From: Aurelia coerulea
Taxonomy: Eukaryota > Cnidaria > Scyphozoa > Semaeostomeae > Ulmaridae
Direction of reading: 5' to 3'
DNA: 64,000 nt
NCBI GenBank assembly: GCA_039566865.1
Contig: CM076953.1
Coordinates: 868,001 to 932,000, forward strand
Shown piece by piece: positions 48,414 through 60,261 of this stretch (the first letter of the stretch is position 1; each line of letters starts with the position of its first letter). The translations under genes and the position numbers were made by a program. The notes below the pieces were generated by a model. The model worked only from the letters and a program-made list of their open reading frames with translations, was not told where the DNA came from and did not search any database.

Positions 48414-50313
48414 CTGCCGAAAACCTCTTGCAGTCTATTTTCCTGGACCGTGAATGGGTGTTTACAATACAGCACTGTATCCTGTTAACTAAATACATGG
48501 CACCCTTTGTCTCATCATAGTCATGAGACCTTTCTTATGACTATGGTCTCGTTGTTGATTTTAGAGGTTGCAGTTTTCCCTAAAATATGTCTTGCTCTTG
48601 TTAAGCAAACAAGATGAGCCCCAAAGTGACTAATGACCAACAATTGGTTTTTAAAGCGACAGAAACAATAATGTTAATCCAACTAATTATTGCTGCGGAG
48701 GAGGGTGCATGGCGCTACTTGTCGTTTAGAATTACGCGTGGCAAAGAGAATTTGTTCGCTTCTCACCCTCACTCAACTTCCTACACCAACAGCTGCGGAG
48801 GAGAATGATGCCTTCTATTTCCCTTCTGACAAACAAAGACAGACCTTACAATCACTACCGGCCCCATCTTGAGCGAATGAAGCGCGCGGCTTTCGGCAGT
48901 TTGAAATACGGGCGGATTTGAAATGGATAAGAGGCGGTCGGCCGTCGCGCAGTATGTGAAGTGTTGAGTCGCGTATTAATGGGATATGAATTACATTGTT
49001 GTTTTTCATGAATATTTTATAAGTTTAACATAATAAAGTACCAGGTTGATTTTCTGTTACCATCATTTCCTTTCGACCTTGCTTTTCAAAATTCTACAAA
49101 AATTCGACCAGTTTTATATCACCAGCACAGTTTTTTGTGGCGTTGTGCGTGATTGTAGAGAGTCGTTCATTATTCAAGCACAAAATATTTTGACTGTGTT
49201 TTGTGGCGCCGTCTTAACTGGAGAAGTTTCCATACTTTTATTTTAAAGAGACTGTTTGTTTGGAGTTTTTTCAACACAGCATGAGAATATCAGTTGTTAT
49301 AAGTAGACTACAGTTCAGTTTTGCAGACATGAAACAATATTTTAGTCTTGCAATGTAAACGCATTGTGATTGACATTCGCAAGTGAGTTCGCAAGTTTGC
49401 TCTACATTAAAGACAGTCAGATCCAGTTTTATTATGATCTAGTTACCCACACCTGCCTCACACCCACACTCACTCATTCGCCACGCCTCTCCGCACTCCT
49501 CTGCCACACTTGCAGGTTTATTCGAGCCAAAACCTCGTATTTTTCTTCTTCTCACTTCCAACCGAGGCTCAGTATCCGCTGCATCTTTACTTGCTTTGCT
49601 ATGCTAGCATCTTCCCAACTTAAACCAGATTTTCTAAACGATGTCAAATCTCATCTAGTCAAGTGAATTTGATTTGTTGGGTTGGCGGATGAATTTATCA
49701 AGCGTGGAAGCTCCCTGGCAGCCATTTACCAGATTTTTGTCCACTATTTACCAGAACAAACCGCTCTCCCCAGTCCATTTAAAAAGCAAGATTGGATAAC
49801 TTGGTGTAATTTAACTTGGTTTAGATTGTGAGTATGATTAGAGTACTTAGCTCAGGCCTTAGCTCCTTATTAAATATATTTTGCTGTGGTTTCTTCAGCC
49901 ATCTACTTCAGCCGAAGATCTGTCTTAACCGCTCATATCCAAAATTAGATCCGATAATTTACGTGAACAAAGTCAGTACTATCTTTCTTAATTTACGAAC
50001 GATTTTATGAATATCTTTCATCTCAAATCCTTACGAACAGGTCGATATAAGAAATCTATCCATCGCTAGCCATATTTCGAAGCGCTTTCATATTATTAGG
50101 AAACATTTTTCATCCTAACTTCCTCTTATTCATGGTATATCTTTATTCAGAAGTCAACACAACCTGTCCTGTCATGTCCAAAACACCTTCTAGATATAGC
50201 CTTCAGATCTGTTTGGGCCTATGTAATCTCAATACTGATGGAGCTCCCCGAAAGCTCTGAGGTATAGTCTGAAATGCCGTAACGAATTTTATCCGGAAGG
50301 GATGGCCTAAAAT

Positions 50314-50838
50314 AGCATAGGTTCCAAATCTTTATCTCGGCTTAAAAAGGTGGGTGTAAAATTCTATGACCTATCTCTTCTGACTGAATGGCTTGAAAGA
50401 AACTTTAGAAATTTATCTATAATTCTACCGTTGGACTTTTCAGAAATTTTGAATATTTTTGGAAATTACAGCGTATCTTACATTTCAAATCATTTGAGGA
50501 TGTGACGTCATCAAATTTCTAAATCATAAACCAGATGAGTGACAGACTTCTGCTTGATACTATATTGTAGGCACTCATAAACTATGGTTTTCTTCGAAAT
50601 TACTTCATGTTGCATCAAACAGTTTAGAAATCACGATGGTTTTAAGTTTTTTTGAAAATTTTTCTTGAATTCTTGAAAAAGAAGAAAAACACTATAATTC
50701 TGAAAATATTGAAGATTTCAGGAAATTCCAACGGTAGAATTATAGAGAAATAGCTAAAGTTTCTTTTAAATCATTCAGTTCAAAGAAATAGGTCAGTCAA
50801 TTTGACACCAGGCTTTTTAAAGATTTGGAACCTATGCT
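50314..50838. mobile_element. Mutator-like inverted-repeat element, copy 2 (525 bp)
   Basis: Same ends (AGCATAGGTTCCAAATC) and same length as 25920-26444, in opposite orientation, with most blocks alignable. Flanked by GCCTAAAAT at 50305-50313 and 50839-50847, a perfect 9 bp duplication different from that of copy 1, which shows two independent insertions. Confidence 0.87.
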
Positions 50839-50999
50839 GCCTAAAATATCAATGAAAGAGATTGTGACAGCTGTCTTTGAGCTCGTCGTCTTGGCTATGT
50901 AATTACTTGATTTTAAGATATTTGTATGTGTAAAAACTGGTGAAACTCAGAAGTATATGTATCAGCTTGCATGGTTTAACTTCTAGCTGTCGTTAAAAG

Positions 51000-52310
51000 A
51001 AGACAGCATTGGAGTCAGTGAGACAGCAGAGACTGCATGCGCCTATATTCGCGACTTAGAGCCCTGTTTTTGCTCTCTGCAGAATTCTCAGAGCAAAAGG
51101 CAACAGTTGACAGTTTTTTCAGGCCATCGACTCTCTATCAGTTGTTTCAAAAAAGTAATGTACTGTACACTCGTATTTTTATGAGACACATGGCTCTGAA
51201 CTTTGTTGTACGGTTTCTTAGTATTGGACCCAATTGTTTTAGTAAAAGTTTCTTGTAGCATGTCTTAGGGTTTCTTAATTTTTCATGACACACACTAAAT
51301 CTCACTGTTTACTGTATCGTAATTCATTCAGGACTGCTACAGTACAAACCCGCATATAAGAACCACCCACTTATAAGAACCTAAGGCCTAAAATGTTCAA
51401 TGCCAAGCACACAATTACATGACTTTCACATTCTTCACATTCAAATAAAAAAATAACTCGTGTTTATCAAAACAACAAAATTTCACCTGCTACAGCCCCC
51501 AATAAATTCAAGAAAGATCCAGTAATAATCTTCTCTCGATTGTTCCTAAATTTATTTTGAGAATTTAGGAAAATAAGTTCATAAATCTCCATCAACAATT
51601 GTTCTGTAGCAATACGATACATTCCAGAGTGTAGAATTTACTTTGCTAGTTAAAGATATCATTTTCTTATTAAAACAGAAGAACCTATTCATCCTGAAAT
51701 TCAAGAAAGGTTCTTATCTTTAAAACAGTTAAATGTAAACTACTGGTTGGTAATATGTGATAAACTATTTTAAGAAATTTAGCCAAATACTTAAGTAGAT
51801 ACAAAGCCTGTGTAAAAATTCCTAGTATGAATGGAGGTTGTTCTTCATAAAATTATGTCATGATAGTGTGTATGTGAAAACGTTTTTTTCTTATATTTGG
51901 CCTAAATTCCCAAAGATCTGTAATTAATTCTTTTGATAAGAACCTATTTAGAACCTTGCATCCTGTTTTCAAGAATAGTATCATATGCATAAGAACCTAA
52001 ACAGGGTGATTTCAAAATGCAAGGTTCTTATATGCAGGTTTTTACTGTATTACAGCTTTTTTTCAACTTCAGAGAATAACAAGAAAAGAACCAAATCATG
52101 AAAAAAGTTATAGTTTAATAATTCGCTTTCCATTTAAAACACTTTGCAACTCAAAACCAACAATTCAAAAAAAATTTGTAACATAGAAATTGCATTTGAT
52201 CTTTTCTAGTTTTTCTGGAAGAATTGATTAATTTCCTGGAGTTTCTTACAGTTTCTTACAGTTTCTTACAAGCCTCTACAGGTCCTTACAAGCGGTTTAC
52301 TCTAGACCAG
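51000..52310. repeat. Dispersed repeat interrupted by a mariner-like element
   Basis: Flanks 51000-51337 and 52050-52310 join into one repeat related to 26550-26720, 13950-14150 and 16140-16520. The right part ends with a triple GTTTCTTACA. The interruption is the element at 51340-52047. Confidence 0.6.
51340..52047. mobile_element. Mariner/pogo-like non-autonomous element (708 bp)
   Basis: Left end CAGTACAAACCCGCATA, and the right end reverse complements to CAGTAAAAACCTGCATA; both continue TAAGAACC. Flanked by TA at 51338-51339 and 52048-52049, the target used by Tc1/mariner/pogo elements. TAAGAACC-like motifs also recur inside. No transposase frame. Confidence 0.85.
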
Positions 52311-52908
52311 AAAAGATGAGTGCAAAATCTAAACACTTCCTAGATTTGAAGCAGACAGAATTTTAATTCTCACGGCTTTGAGGGTCTTTCTAAATATTTA
52401 GAAAAGTATTACTTTCATCCCATAATTCTGCATGTGGCTACATTGTTTCTTTTCCTACTCTTGTTTACTTTTTAGTTTCCACTCATTTCCCTGCAATTGA
52501 CAAAACCTCTCTTTCTTTAATTAAGAATTTCAGATTTCCTCCGCAACTCCTCTTTCAACGACGCCTTTCTTTGTATTTTGAACCGACACTTAAACAAAAA
52601 AATTCATGTAATTGCCAGGAAATTCATATTTCTCCCGTTTCCTTTAATGAAAATGTGTTAGCATTTGCATGAAAGTACACCTGTGAACACATTATGTAGC
52701 TTCATAATGGCGTGCTCGCAAATCTTTCAAATCAGAAATACCGGGTAAAGTAGATACATTTAAGAACACCCTAAAGTTTAACCAGCAGTCCGATCTTCAA
52801 ATTTCTTTCTTTGGCAAGTAGATCTTAGACCAAATTATTCCACCATGTATAGCTGCTCTTATGATTGGCTCTTATGATCAGCAAATTAAGCTCTTTTTAT
52901 GCTGCCTG

Positions 52909-52951
52909 GTTTGGAAGCATACTGCCTGGTTTGGAAGCATACTGCCAAAAG
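52909..52951. repeat. Two tandem copies of a 21 bp unit
   Basis: CTGCCTGGTTTGGAAGCATA occurs twice in succession (21 bp period) next to the LINE fragment. Confidence 0.9.
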
Positions 52952-52977
52952 CATTGATGATTACCAGATTAAATTCT

Positions 52978-53530
52978 CTTTATCATCATCATCATAATTG
53001 CTATTATGCACTACATAAAATTATGTATGGCAGCTATCTATATATATATTTATTTGAACTAATTTTTAAAGAAAACTAAACTCTATAATCAACCAAATTA
53101 AATGTAACAGGAACAAAATATGTGAATAAATTCAAAACGTTAAGTAAAGGGTGTGTGTATATCCAGGCACAAATCCATCCATATGGTGTTATCTGGCCAG
53201 AGTTTCCCTAATATGGTTGGCTTGAACGAGGTACGATGCTAGAGCGGCTATTGTTTCATTATCGTTAGAGCTCATTATCTCCTGGAATTGCAAGTTCGTC
53301 GTAAGGGGCTCAACCGAGGTATGTGAAAAAAGGTCCGATCTAGGGGTGCTATAGGCGGAACATACAAGGAGGAAATGTACCTCATCTTCAACGAGACCAA
53401 GGGAGCAGTTTTTACAGATACGGTCATTGACATCTAATCCTTTGTGTCTTCCAGTCTCAATCAACAATGTATGGTCACTACATCTAAATTTGCACAAGGT
53501 TTTGCGGTATTTAAAGTTCATACTGACCAC
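52978..53530 (-). pseudogene. LINE 3' fragment: reverse-transcriptase C-terminal domain
   Basis: The minus-strand open frame 53189-53530 (113 codons) has the zinc-knuckle-like C-terminal pattern of non-LTR retrotransposon polyproteins: RICKNC, then EDEVHFLLVC (C-x2-C...H-x4-C). It is preceded by a FRCSDHTLLIETGRHKG segment and followed by an ASYLVQANHIRETL tail. Only the C terminus remains, with no endonuclease or catalytic part. The minus-strand 3' side leads into a short ATG/TGA-type simple repeat near 52979-52996, as expected for a 5'-truncated LINE insertion. Confidence 0.75.
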
Positions 53531-54348
53531 TGACTGACAAGTATTTTTCTAGCTTTAGTTGAGACTTGAATATCAAGCTTCTATTTTGGTCGCAAATGTT
53601 AGAAATAAACACAAACTATCATTTCAGACTTGAATAACAATGAAAAATCTCAACGTCTTGGTTCTTATGAAAGATTTTCAATTTTTGCTTAAACAGAATA
53701 GTTAGAAAGGTTTCTTTAACGTGTGATTTTTATGCCTTTAAAGTAATGAAAACTAATTTTTTATCATCTTCAGATATATTTGGATAGTTAAAACAGAAAT
53801 TTTTATGATTTTTGTGAGTTTTTACCGGGAGTACTTTTGGTGGACAATTATTAATCATACATTATACCTATCGCTAAAATGTATTTTGCCTCATTTCGCC
53901 AATCAAGTGTGCAATTTTGCAACATGCTTCAAAACCGGGCAGCTCTAAAAACGGCGAGATATTACAAAAATATTTGCCAATCATAATGCGCTACAGTTTC
54001 TACAATCTTTAACTCGGTCCGTTGTGATATTACGTTGAAAAGTTCTGTCACTCATTACTTTATTTTAGGAAGTAATAATTCATCGTTGCTAGGCCATAAA
54101 GATAGATTTTAGAATAACGTAAACAGTTTTCAGAAGTACTTTGCGTAATCAATTATTGTAACGGGGTGATCAGTTCCTGTTTTAGCTAGGCAAGACACTT
54201 CCCTGTTATTTTCAAAGAAAGGGATCCTTTTGGGTGATTCACGAGACCTTTATGCTGAGAAGGAGTTAAAAACTCTCAAAGAAAAGGCCATTGCTGGCTT
54301 GAAAAGTCTGGAAAGTGTTTTTTGATGTCTTTATTAAGAGTTTGGGCC

Positions 54349-54722
54349 AGTACTGAAAGTTTCTTAAAATTATCAGATTTTGAGTACTCAGAGTTTCTTG
54401 CGCGTTTCTAAGTGGTTCCATAACAATCTTCGTATTCACTACCTGTGCCCTTGTGAACCAACCTCGTCCCCAGGGCCTTTTGTCATATTGGGACGGAGGC
54501 CTTTTTATCTCTGTCCCAATATGACAAAAGGCCCAGACATCATTCAAGTACCTTACGAGTAATGTGATGCAGGAAACAAGTGAAAGTAAAGTAAACATAT
54601 TTTCAAGGATTTCATTTATCAAAATAAATAGTTTCTTGACTTATGTTTTCCCAGTACTGGAGTTTCTTAATTTTTGGCGATCTGAGAGCTGAGTTTCTTA
54701 TGGGCAGTTTCTTGTAAGAAAA
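54349..54722. mobile_element. TAAGAAAC-type element, reverse copy with nested insertion
   Basis: Reverse complement of the 4336-4655 element: the same blocks in the same order (CTGCCCATAAGAAACTC, CTCAGATCGCCAAAAA, CTCCAGTACTGGG, GTACTCAAAATCTGATAA). It is interrupted at 54457-54543 by a hairpin element absent from the 4336 copy. Confidence 0.8.
54457..54543. mobile_element. Nested hairpin element (long perfect arms)
   Basis: GGGCCTTTTGTCATATTGGG (54473-54492) pairs with its reverse complement ending at 54534, and the arms extend to include GGAC and GTCC. About 87 bp is inserted in the TAAGAAAC-type element; the copy near 4499 shows the uninterrupted site. Confidence 0.75.
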
Positions 54723-55110
54723 AGACGTGTTGTTGACAATATACATTTTATTCTCTAACTGTATTTCCTCTCAACATGCCCTCACTTGCCCTTTGATATG
54801 GTTTTATCATTTGCTATGCTTTCATCATTTGTACAATTGCACCCCTTCGCCTTCCTTATTCCTTTTCTATCAAAGGGCGCACAGCCTCTCGGCTAACGAA
54901 CCGTCAGTTGGGGCTTCAATTTGCTATACTGCTGATTGGATCTAAAATCCTTCACAAGAATCAATCATGATACCATTCTGCCATCTTTTCAACCGGACAC
55001 AGCACGGGGCAGCAGGGACAGTTGCCCCCAAAGATTTCTTGAAGTATGATATGAAGAGGTAGGAATCACGGAGACTTTGGTCACTAATAAGGAAATATCC
55101 TTCATTGCCT

Positions 55111-55443
55111 CCCTCGGGGGACTCATCTGGCACAGACGTACCATTTTGTCCGAAAAATTGGTATCTATAATATTCGTTAGATTTCAAAGAATTTTAGGGC
55201 TTAATTCCGTAAATATGATGAAAACCTGGGCGATAATTCCGGAAATTATGAAAAATTTCCTGTAATTCCTATACATTTGCAAAATTTTCTCCAGAACAGG
55301 ACCGATACATTTCTGAAAAAGATACCCATAATTCCGTAAAATTTCTGACAAGGATACCCATAATTCCGCAACGTGTTGAAAAAAGTACCCCAAAAAAATG
55401 GCAGGTCCACGTACCACAAAAAATACTGAGTCCCCCCCCCCCC
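55111..55443. mobile_element. Possible G-run-ended miniature element with ATAATTCCG phrases
   Basis: CGGGGGACTCA at the left pairs with TGAGTCCCCC at the right. The interior repeats ATACCCATAATTCCG and relatives (ATAATTCCG, TTAATTCCG) about five times. The architecture is like 29088-29400 and 59844-60133. No target duplication was read. Confidence 0.5.
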
Positions 55444-55623
55444 CCACCTGAACATTTTGAGCTGTGTACGGCAATGCTTCCCTTTTCACTACTCGTGGTA
55501 ACTTTAGGTGTTTCATCTATCTGTGCTTGTTTGAGAGTCAATAAACTGCTGTAAGGTGGAGGGAGTTTTTCTTTCTGAGACGCTTGTGTTGTTCTTTCCT
55601 TAAATTTAATGTATATTTTTCCA

Positions 55624-55682
55624 AGTGGCTGCCATAGTTGGAACTCGATGACATCATGTCCTTTCCAGCTATGGCAGCCACA
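55624..55682. repeat. Short inverted repeat around a TGACATCA-like core
   Basis: GTGGCTGCCATAG pairs with CTATGGCAGCCAC, separated by about 30 bases that include GATGACATCATG. It could be a minimal foldback element or a chance palindrome. Confidence 0.4.
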
Positions 55683-57184
55683 GAATATTTATATTTCGTT
55701 GTAGTTAGTTGTTTTTATTTGTGATATAAAAAGACTACGTTGTTGTTAGGCTACACAAGTCTATAGTGCGTTCTTTTTCACAAAATTGAGAGAAAGAGAG
55801 AGCTTGTTTGCAAAATCGAGAAGGACAGAACAGTGGTTTTTATGCCCTTCAGAGATGGGAAAACGGTCATTGATATTTTTGTATCATTTGGCTTTATTTT
55901 GCAACATTTCTAGAACAAAACAACCTGACCTGAATTTGAACCAGATTTCACAGCTGCGCTATTTGGCAAGTCAAGATTTTACAAAAAGTTTTCCCCAGTT
56001 CCCTTTACTTCCATTACAAAGCTTGTCACCAGATAATTTTCGCGGATTTCAGCAAAAAATAAGTAAGAAGATGTCCTCAAGTTCGCAAGTGCTCTATTTC
56101 ATAACCATAGCAACCAATCGATGTAAGATGGCTGCCCCACAGCTAGAATGTTCGTGGCCTAAATTGATATTTGGCCTAAATAGACTTCCGGCCTAAACTG
56201 ACATTTGCCAACGCATAAGTTACAGCTCGACGAATGCAAGAAATATTCGTGCGGAAATACTGAGTGCCAACAGAACAAATATCAAAGTTTGGGAGTTAGG
56301 AAATGAAACATGCTTTTTAATTGAATTGTAGGGACTTGGTGATGACACTTTTATACTGGCACCAATAAGTTAGGTTTCTGCTTGAAAGCATGAAGGAGTA
56401 CACCTCAGTTATATTTTCATTTTTCATTTCATTTCTAATTCTTTCAACGTGGTAGCCCCCGTCAGCTGGATAAAGACTAATCACAGAGCTTCTATTTGCA
56501 GCACAAGGTAGGTAGCTACCAATGTAAGAGAGGGGGGTAAGGTTGGGTTTGATTGTATCTTTGTTACCCGTTTCCCATTCAAGATTTGTAGCTTGTCGGG
56601 AGGCTGCTGAATGATGCCATGGCTTTTGTGTCTGCTTTCGTTGTGTGCTTTGGTTATTTCTAGGATGCCCTGCTTTCCATCGAGAGGCATTTCACTCTTT
56701 CGAAAAGACGCACCAGCATTGTTCAGAACAAAAGGGTTGTTTAGAATTTTCCATGCATTTTTGGGAGTGAAATATCCCTTGTTTTTCATAACTCGTCACT
56801 GCGTTGTGCCTACTCAAAACGAATATAAGTTCATTTTAGAGTTCTTCCATGGCCACTCAGATTTTCAGAGCTAATGAAATCTCTGTTCTTTGGTTTTTCT
56901 CTTTGTTTATGGTCAATTTGACAACCTGCGAGGCCTATTTCCGCTAAAAAATGTTGCTCTACGCATTTGCAAATGTTTTTAACTGCAGTTTGAATGTTTT
57001 CAACTGAAGGGAATAGATAGATCGAATAGTACAGAGGTAGGGCTTTTGAATAACCCTTGAGGGGACACTTGATACCCCGACAGGGAGCACACCTGTGTTG
57101 CTCAAAAGACACGATAAGCCCACATGACATAGCTTCCTGTTCGACATGAGGTCGTATGAAGCTGCGGCTAAAGGTTATCGGTGC

Positions 57185-57260
57185 TTTGATTTGCGGCATG
57201 CGTTGTTTTTGAGAGAACTTCCGGCTGATTGGTTCATCTCGGAAGCTTGAATGGCATGCA
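57185..57260 (+). promoter_or_regulatory. Candidate promoter (ETS site plus inverted CCAAT)
   Basis: GAACTTCCGGCTGATTGG at 57215-57232 puts a consensus ETS site (ACTTCCGG) beside an inverted CCAAT box, a common arrangement in housekeeping promoters. A possible first exon with a good donor (AATAAG/GTAAGA, after 57485) follows. No TATA box. Inference only. Confidence 0.3.
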
Positions 57261-57485
57261 AATTTCTTTTGTTTGTTGCGAAGCGGACAACAAAAGTACG
57301 TTTCCGAGCGGAACACTATTACAGAGATAAGCCGTACAATCTTTAGTGGACGGTACCGGAAGGTTTATGCCCTCGCTTATCAGAAGAAAACACAAGACAG
57401 TTGGCGAGCAGATTCGAGTCAGAAGGATACTAAAGTGAAGATAGAAAACTTTGTAAAAGAAGATACTTGCTGTTTATTAAATAAG
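57260..57485 (+). other. Candidate non-coding first exon
   Basis: An open frame with no ATG spans 57273-57485 and ends exactly at a GTAAGA donor. A short ATG frame (57251, 31 codons) lies at the start. The protein text has no family resemblance. It may be a 5'UTR exon of a gene extending to the right, perhaps to the exon at 63332. Confidence 0.22.
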
Positions 57486-57999
57486 GTAAGAAATTTTTGA
57501 GTATGATGTAATATTCTGTTGTGATGTTTCCGGGAAGTTCATTTTGTTCTTGTCTCAACTCTCTCACCGACTTTGAAGAATGATATATTTAAAAGCAGGG
57601 CCACCTGCCAGACGTTAGCTGCACACATCGAGAAATTTAATCTTCAAATATTTCGTTATGCATTCGAGTTGATAAGAGACAAGCTCTTCCTTCTCTCTAT
57701 ACGTTCTTCTAACTTTCACGGCACACTATTTCAAGTTACGCCCTGCCTATTCCTCCCAAAACACATGTTTGCCGGTAAGAAGGTGCCCATCAGGGCAGAA
57801 TTATTTTCGTGATATTTCATGATCTTATTACTTATTTAACATTTCCTCGGCTGTAAAGAACAATTTACATTCGTGTTTGTTTTTTGAATGTTATTGTTTT
57901 AAAACAGGATTTCTAAACAAGTGTTTTTGAAAAACTGTCAGCCCGCAGCCTGTGTGCAGACTCTACTGACTTCTTTCAGAGAGGACTCGTCCGAAAAGG

Positions 58000-58110
58000 C
58001 GTACGAGATTTGTTAGAACAATAGGATTTAAGGATTTTTACAGATTTTTCTTGAGAACGAAAGGATTTTGGCAAAAGGCGTACGAGATTTTTACAGAGTG
58101 ATGCACCTTT
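58000..58110. repeat. Dispersed CGTACGAGATTT repeat
   Basis: CGTACGAGATTTGTTAGAAC, AATAGGATTTAAGGATTTTT and a second CGTACGAGATTT; reverse complements of the same blocks occur at 6210-6290 and 1505-1665. A family of at least three copies. Confidence 0.65.
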
Positions 58111-59843
58111 GTTGAGAGAGGTTCTGCACGGAGGCTATTTGCCCGCGGAAGCACTTTCTCACCAGCAAGTCCTTTCCTCTTTATTTTGCTTACGAAGCAA
58201 CAATGCATTGTACTTCAAAAGTAGAGAGATAACTCTATTCGAAAATATTATTGTGAATTTTTGTAAATAATTATTTTTACGACTATCTGTTGTTAGCAAA
58301 CCATTCCTTTATTTGGGTTTCTCTGTTTCTTATTCTTCTCAAACAAGAGTTTTCGCGCTTTGTACAGTACTTGTTTCCCGGAAGCGCATAAAGCACAAAG
58401 TACATATATGAAATAGAACATCCATACCAAGGAATTCCAACTTTTTAAAGAATTTTGCAGACATTTATGACTCAAACGCGAGAAAGGTTTTGAAGTCAAG
58501 TGTTCATGTCCGAAAATAGTAAATCATTTCAAAATTGTATGCGAATCTGAAGAGACCTCCGAATTTGATTTCCGGTTAGGGAAGGGAACTAAAAAGGGGC
58601 TGCTTGGGGCTGCTTACGAAAAGAGGAGATTTGAAAGGGGGCAGAAGGGTAGTAGTTATGAGAAGCCTGGTTCCGGAATTTTGGTTTTGGCAAAAATCCA
58701 TAAACCTTCGGAACTGAAGTGAATAATTGAAGTGTTTTTGAGAGGTGATTGATTTCTAAGTTCGGTATGACATTATTTTCTTTCCTTCCGTTTGTTGAAA
58801 CTTTGCCATCAAACAAATAAAGGAGCAAGGAAGCTTTTAGTTTCTATTGATATGGGCGAGATATGGGTTTCCTGAATTGGATCAATATGCCGGAATCGAT
58901 AACGTCTTTGAAAGTATGTCGTGTACAAGGGAGACGAGGGTAAAGTTGCCGGCTGTGTTTTGAAAAGGGTTTTCAAACCACCCTAATCCTCCTATATAAG
59001 AAACTAGGACCGTTTTCTTTGGACAATTACGCTGTAATTTATTTTTGGTTTCTTTGTTAAAGTTCCTCGAGAATCTTAGTCACGAGATTCGCAAATGCAT
59101 TTCATTTCCTGTTTATGGAATACAGACCTTTTGTTTTATTTCAAAGGAGTGGGGGGAGACTAGCATCCTCTTCGTTTTCCCAGCTTAGGAGCTTCGTATG
59201 GTCGGGAGAATAGACGCTGGTTTTGGTAACAGGTTGCAAAATAGAAATTACTTTCTTCAGGGTTGTTTTCCAACAACACAACCGGATCTTAGAGGCATAC
59301 ATGAAGAACTTTGCCTCTTCAGGAAACCAATGTTTGCGCTTGTTGCTAAGCAGCTAATTCAGTTACCTCAGAAGAATTTCCGAATTGCCATTTAAAATTC
59401 CATTCTTTTCATTCTAATTGAAAGCAATAATAATGGTAGGCGTCGGTTGCGTAGTATACATGCAATGGCCTGCTCAATTTATTTTCCGGCTCGAAACGAG
59501 TGTTATTCAAAGTCGTCCAGAAAACATATCTTTAGGGCTAGAATTTTCCCGGATAACTTCCTGCGAAGGCTTGTTTTGTTTTGCAAAAATTCATGATGGG
59601 GCCCGAGCTCGGCGGCTCATGACCGCCAAAACATATACGGCGGGACCTCGATTATCCGGACTTATTTGGACCGGACGTTCATTTCATCCAGTTTAACTAT
59701 TTTATTCAATGTCCATGGTAATCTTGGTGTTTTAATTATCCATGCTTCCTTTTTATACAGTCTTTATGGAAGCTTTTTGAAAAATTTGTGAACTGGGCCT
59801 AATATGATGAACCTAATTTGCGTCTTGAGTAATAAGCCGAACC

Positions 59844-60133
59844 CCCGGGGGAGGTACATAACATATTTAGGGTACGGGTATGTGCCGCCCATATGGGTGG
59901 GTTTTTGGGCCCAAAATTCTCTAAACAAGGGTCCTTTTTCGGCAGATTTTCCATAAACAAGGGTAGGGTTTCGCTGAGATTCGCGAAAAATGGTTAAAAT
60001 GGGCAGTTTTCCGCCAAAATTCATCATAAAAGTGGGTATCAAAAGCAAGTTTGGGTAATTAGAAGAGGGTAGCTTTCTAAAACCGGGCGGCAGACCCCCG
60101 TCCATCCTCAAGTCATGTACCCCCCCCCCCGGG
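59844..60133. mobile_element. hAT-like miniature element, CCCGG family (290 bp)
   Basis: CCCGGGGG..GTACAT at the left and GTACCCC..CCCGGG at the right. GCCGAACC at 59836-59843 is repeated at 60134-60141, an 8 bp duplication. Same terminus as 29088-29400 but a different interior, in which AAACAAGGGT-type phrases recur. Confidence 0.82.
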
Positions 60134-60261
60134 GCCGAACCTTCCCTCAAAAATTTGTCGACGCTGCTGTTGGGTAGGCTTCAGCCAGGATCAAGCCAGG
60201 AGCCAGGATAGGTGTAAAAGCATGAAAAATTATCAATTTTAAGTCAGGATATTTTTGTAAT

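Larger units (their letters stand above)
47600..57150. other. Intergenic, repeat-dominated region
   Basis: No gene recognised. A GC-richer patch at 48850-48960 includes a short ATG frame followed by a possible donor, too weak to call. Identified repeats are listed separately: 48249, 50314, 51340, 52980, 54349, 55111. The 136-codon frame at 55786-56196 has no family resemblance. It ends beside a cluster of promoter-like words (CATAGCAACCAAT and AAGATGGCTGCC at 56105-56140) that I could not tie to a gene. Confidence 0.6.

Noticed and set aside
55786..56196. 136-codon open frame ending near promoter-like words
   Set aside because: Low-complexity start, no domain and no ATG-context support; kept only as a comment on the region.
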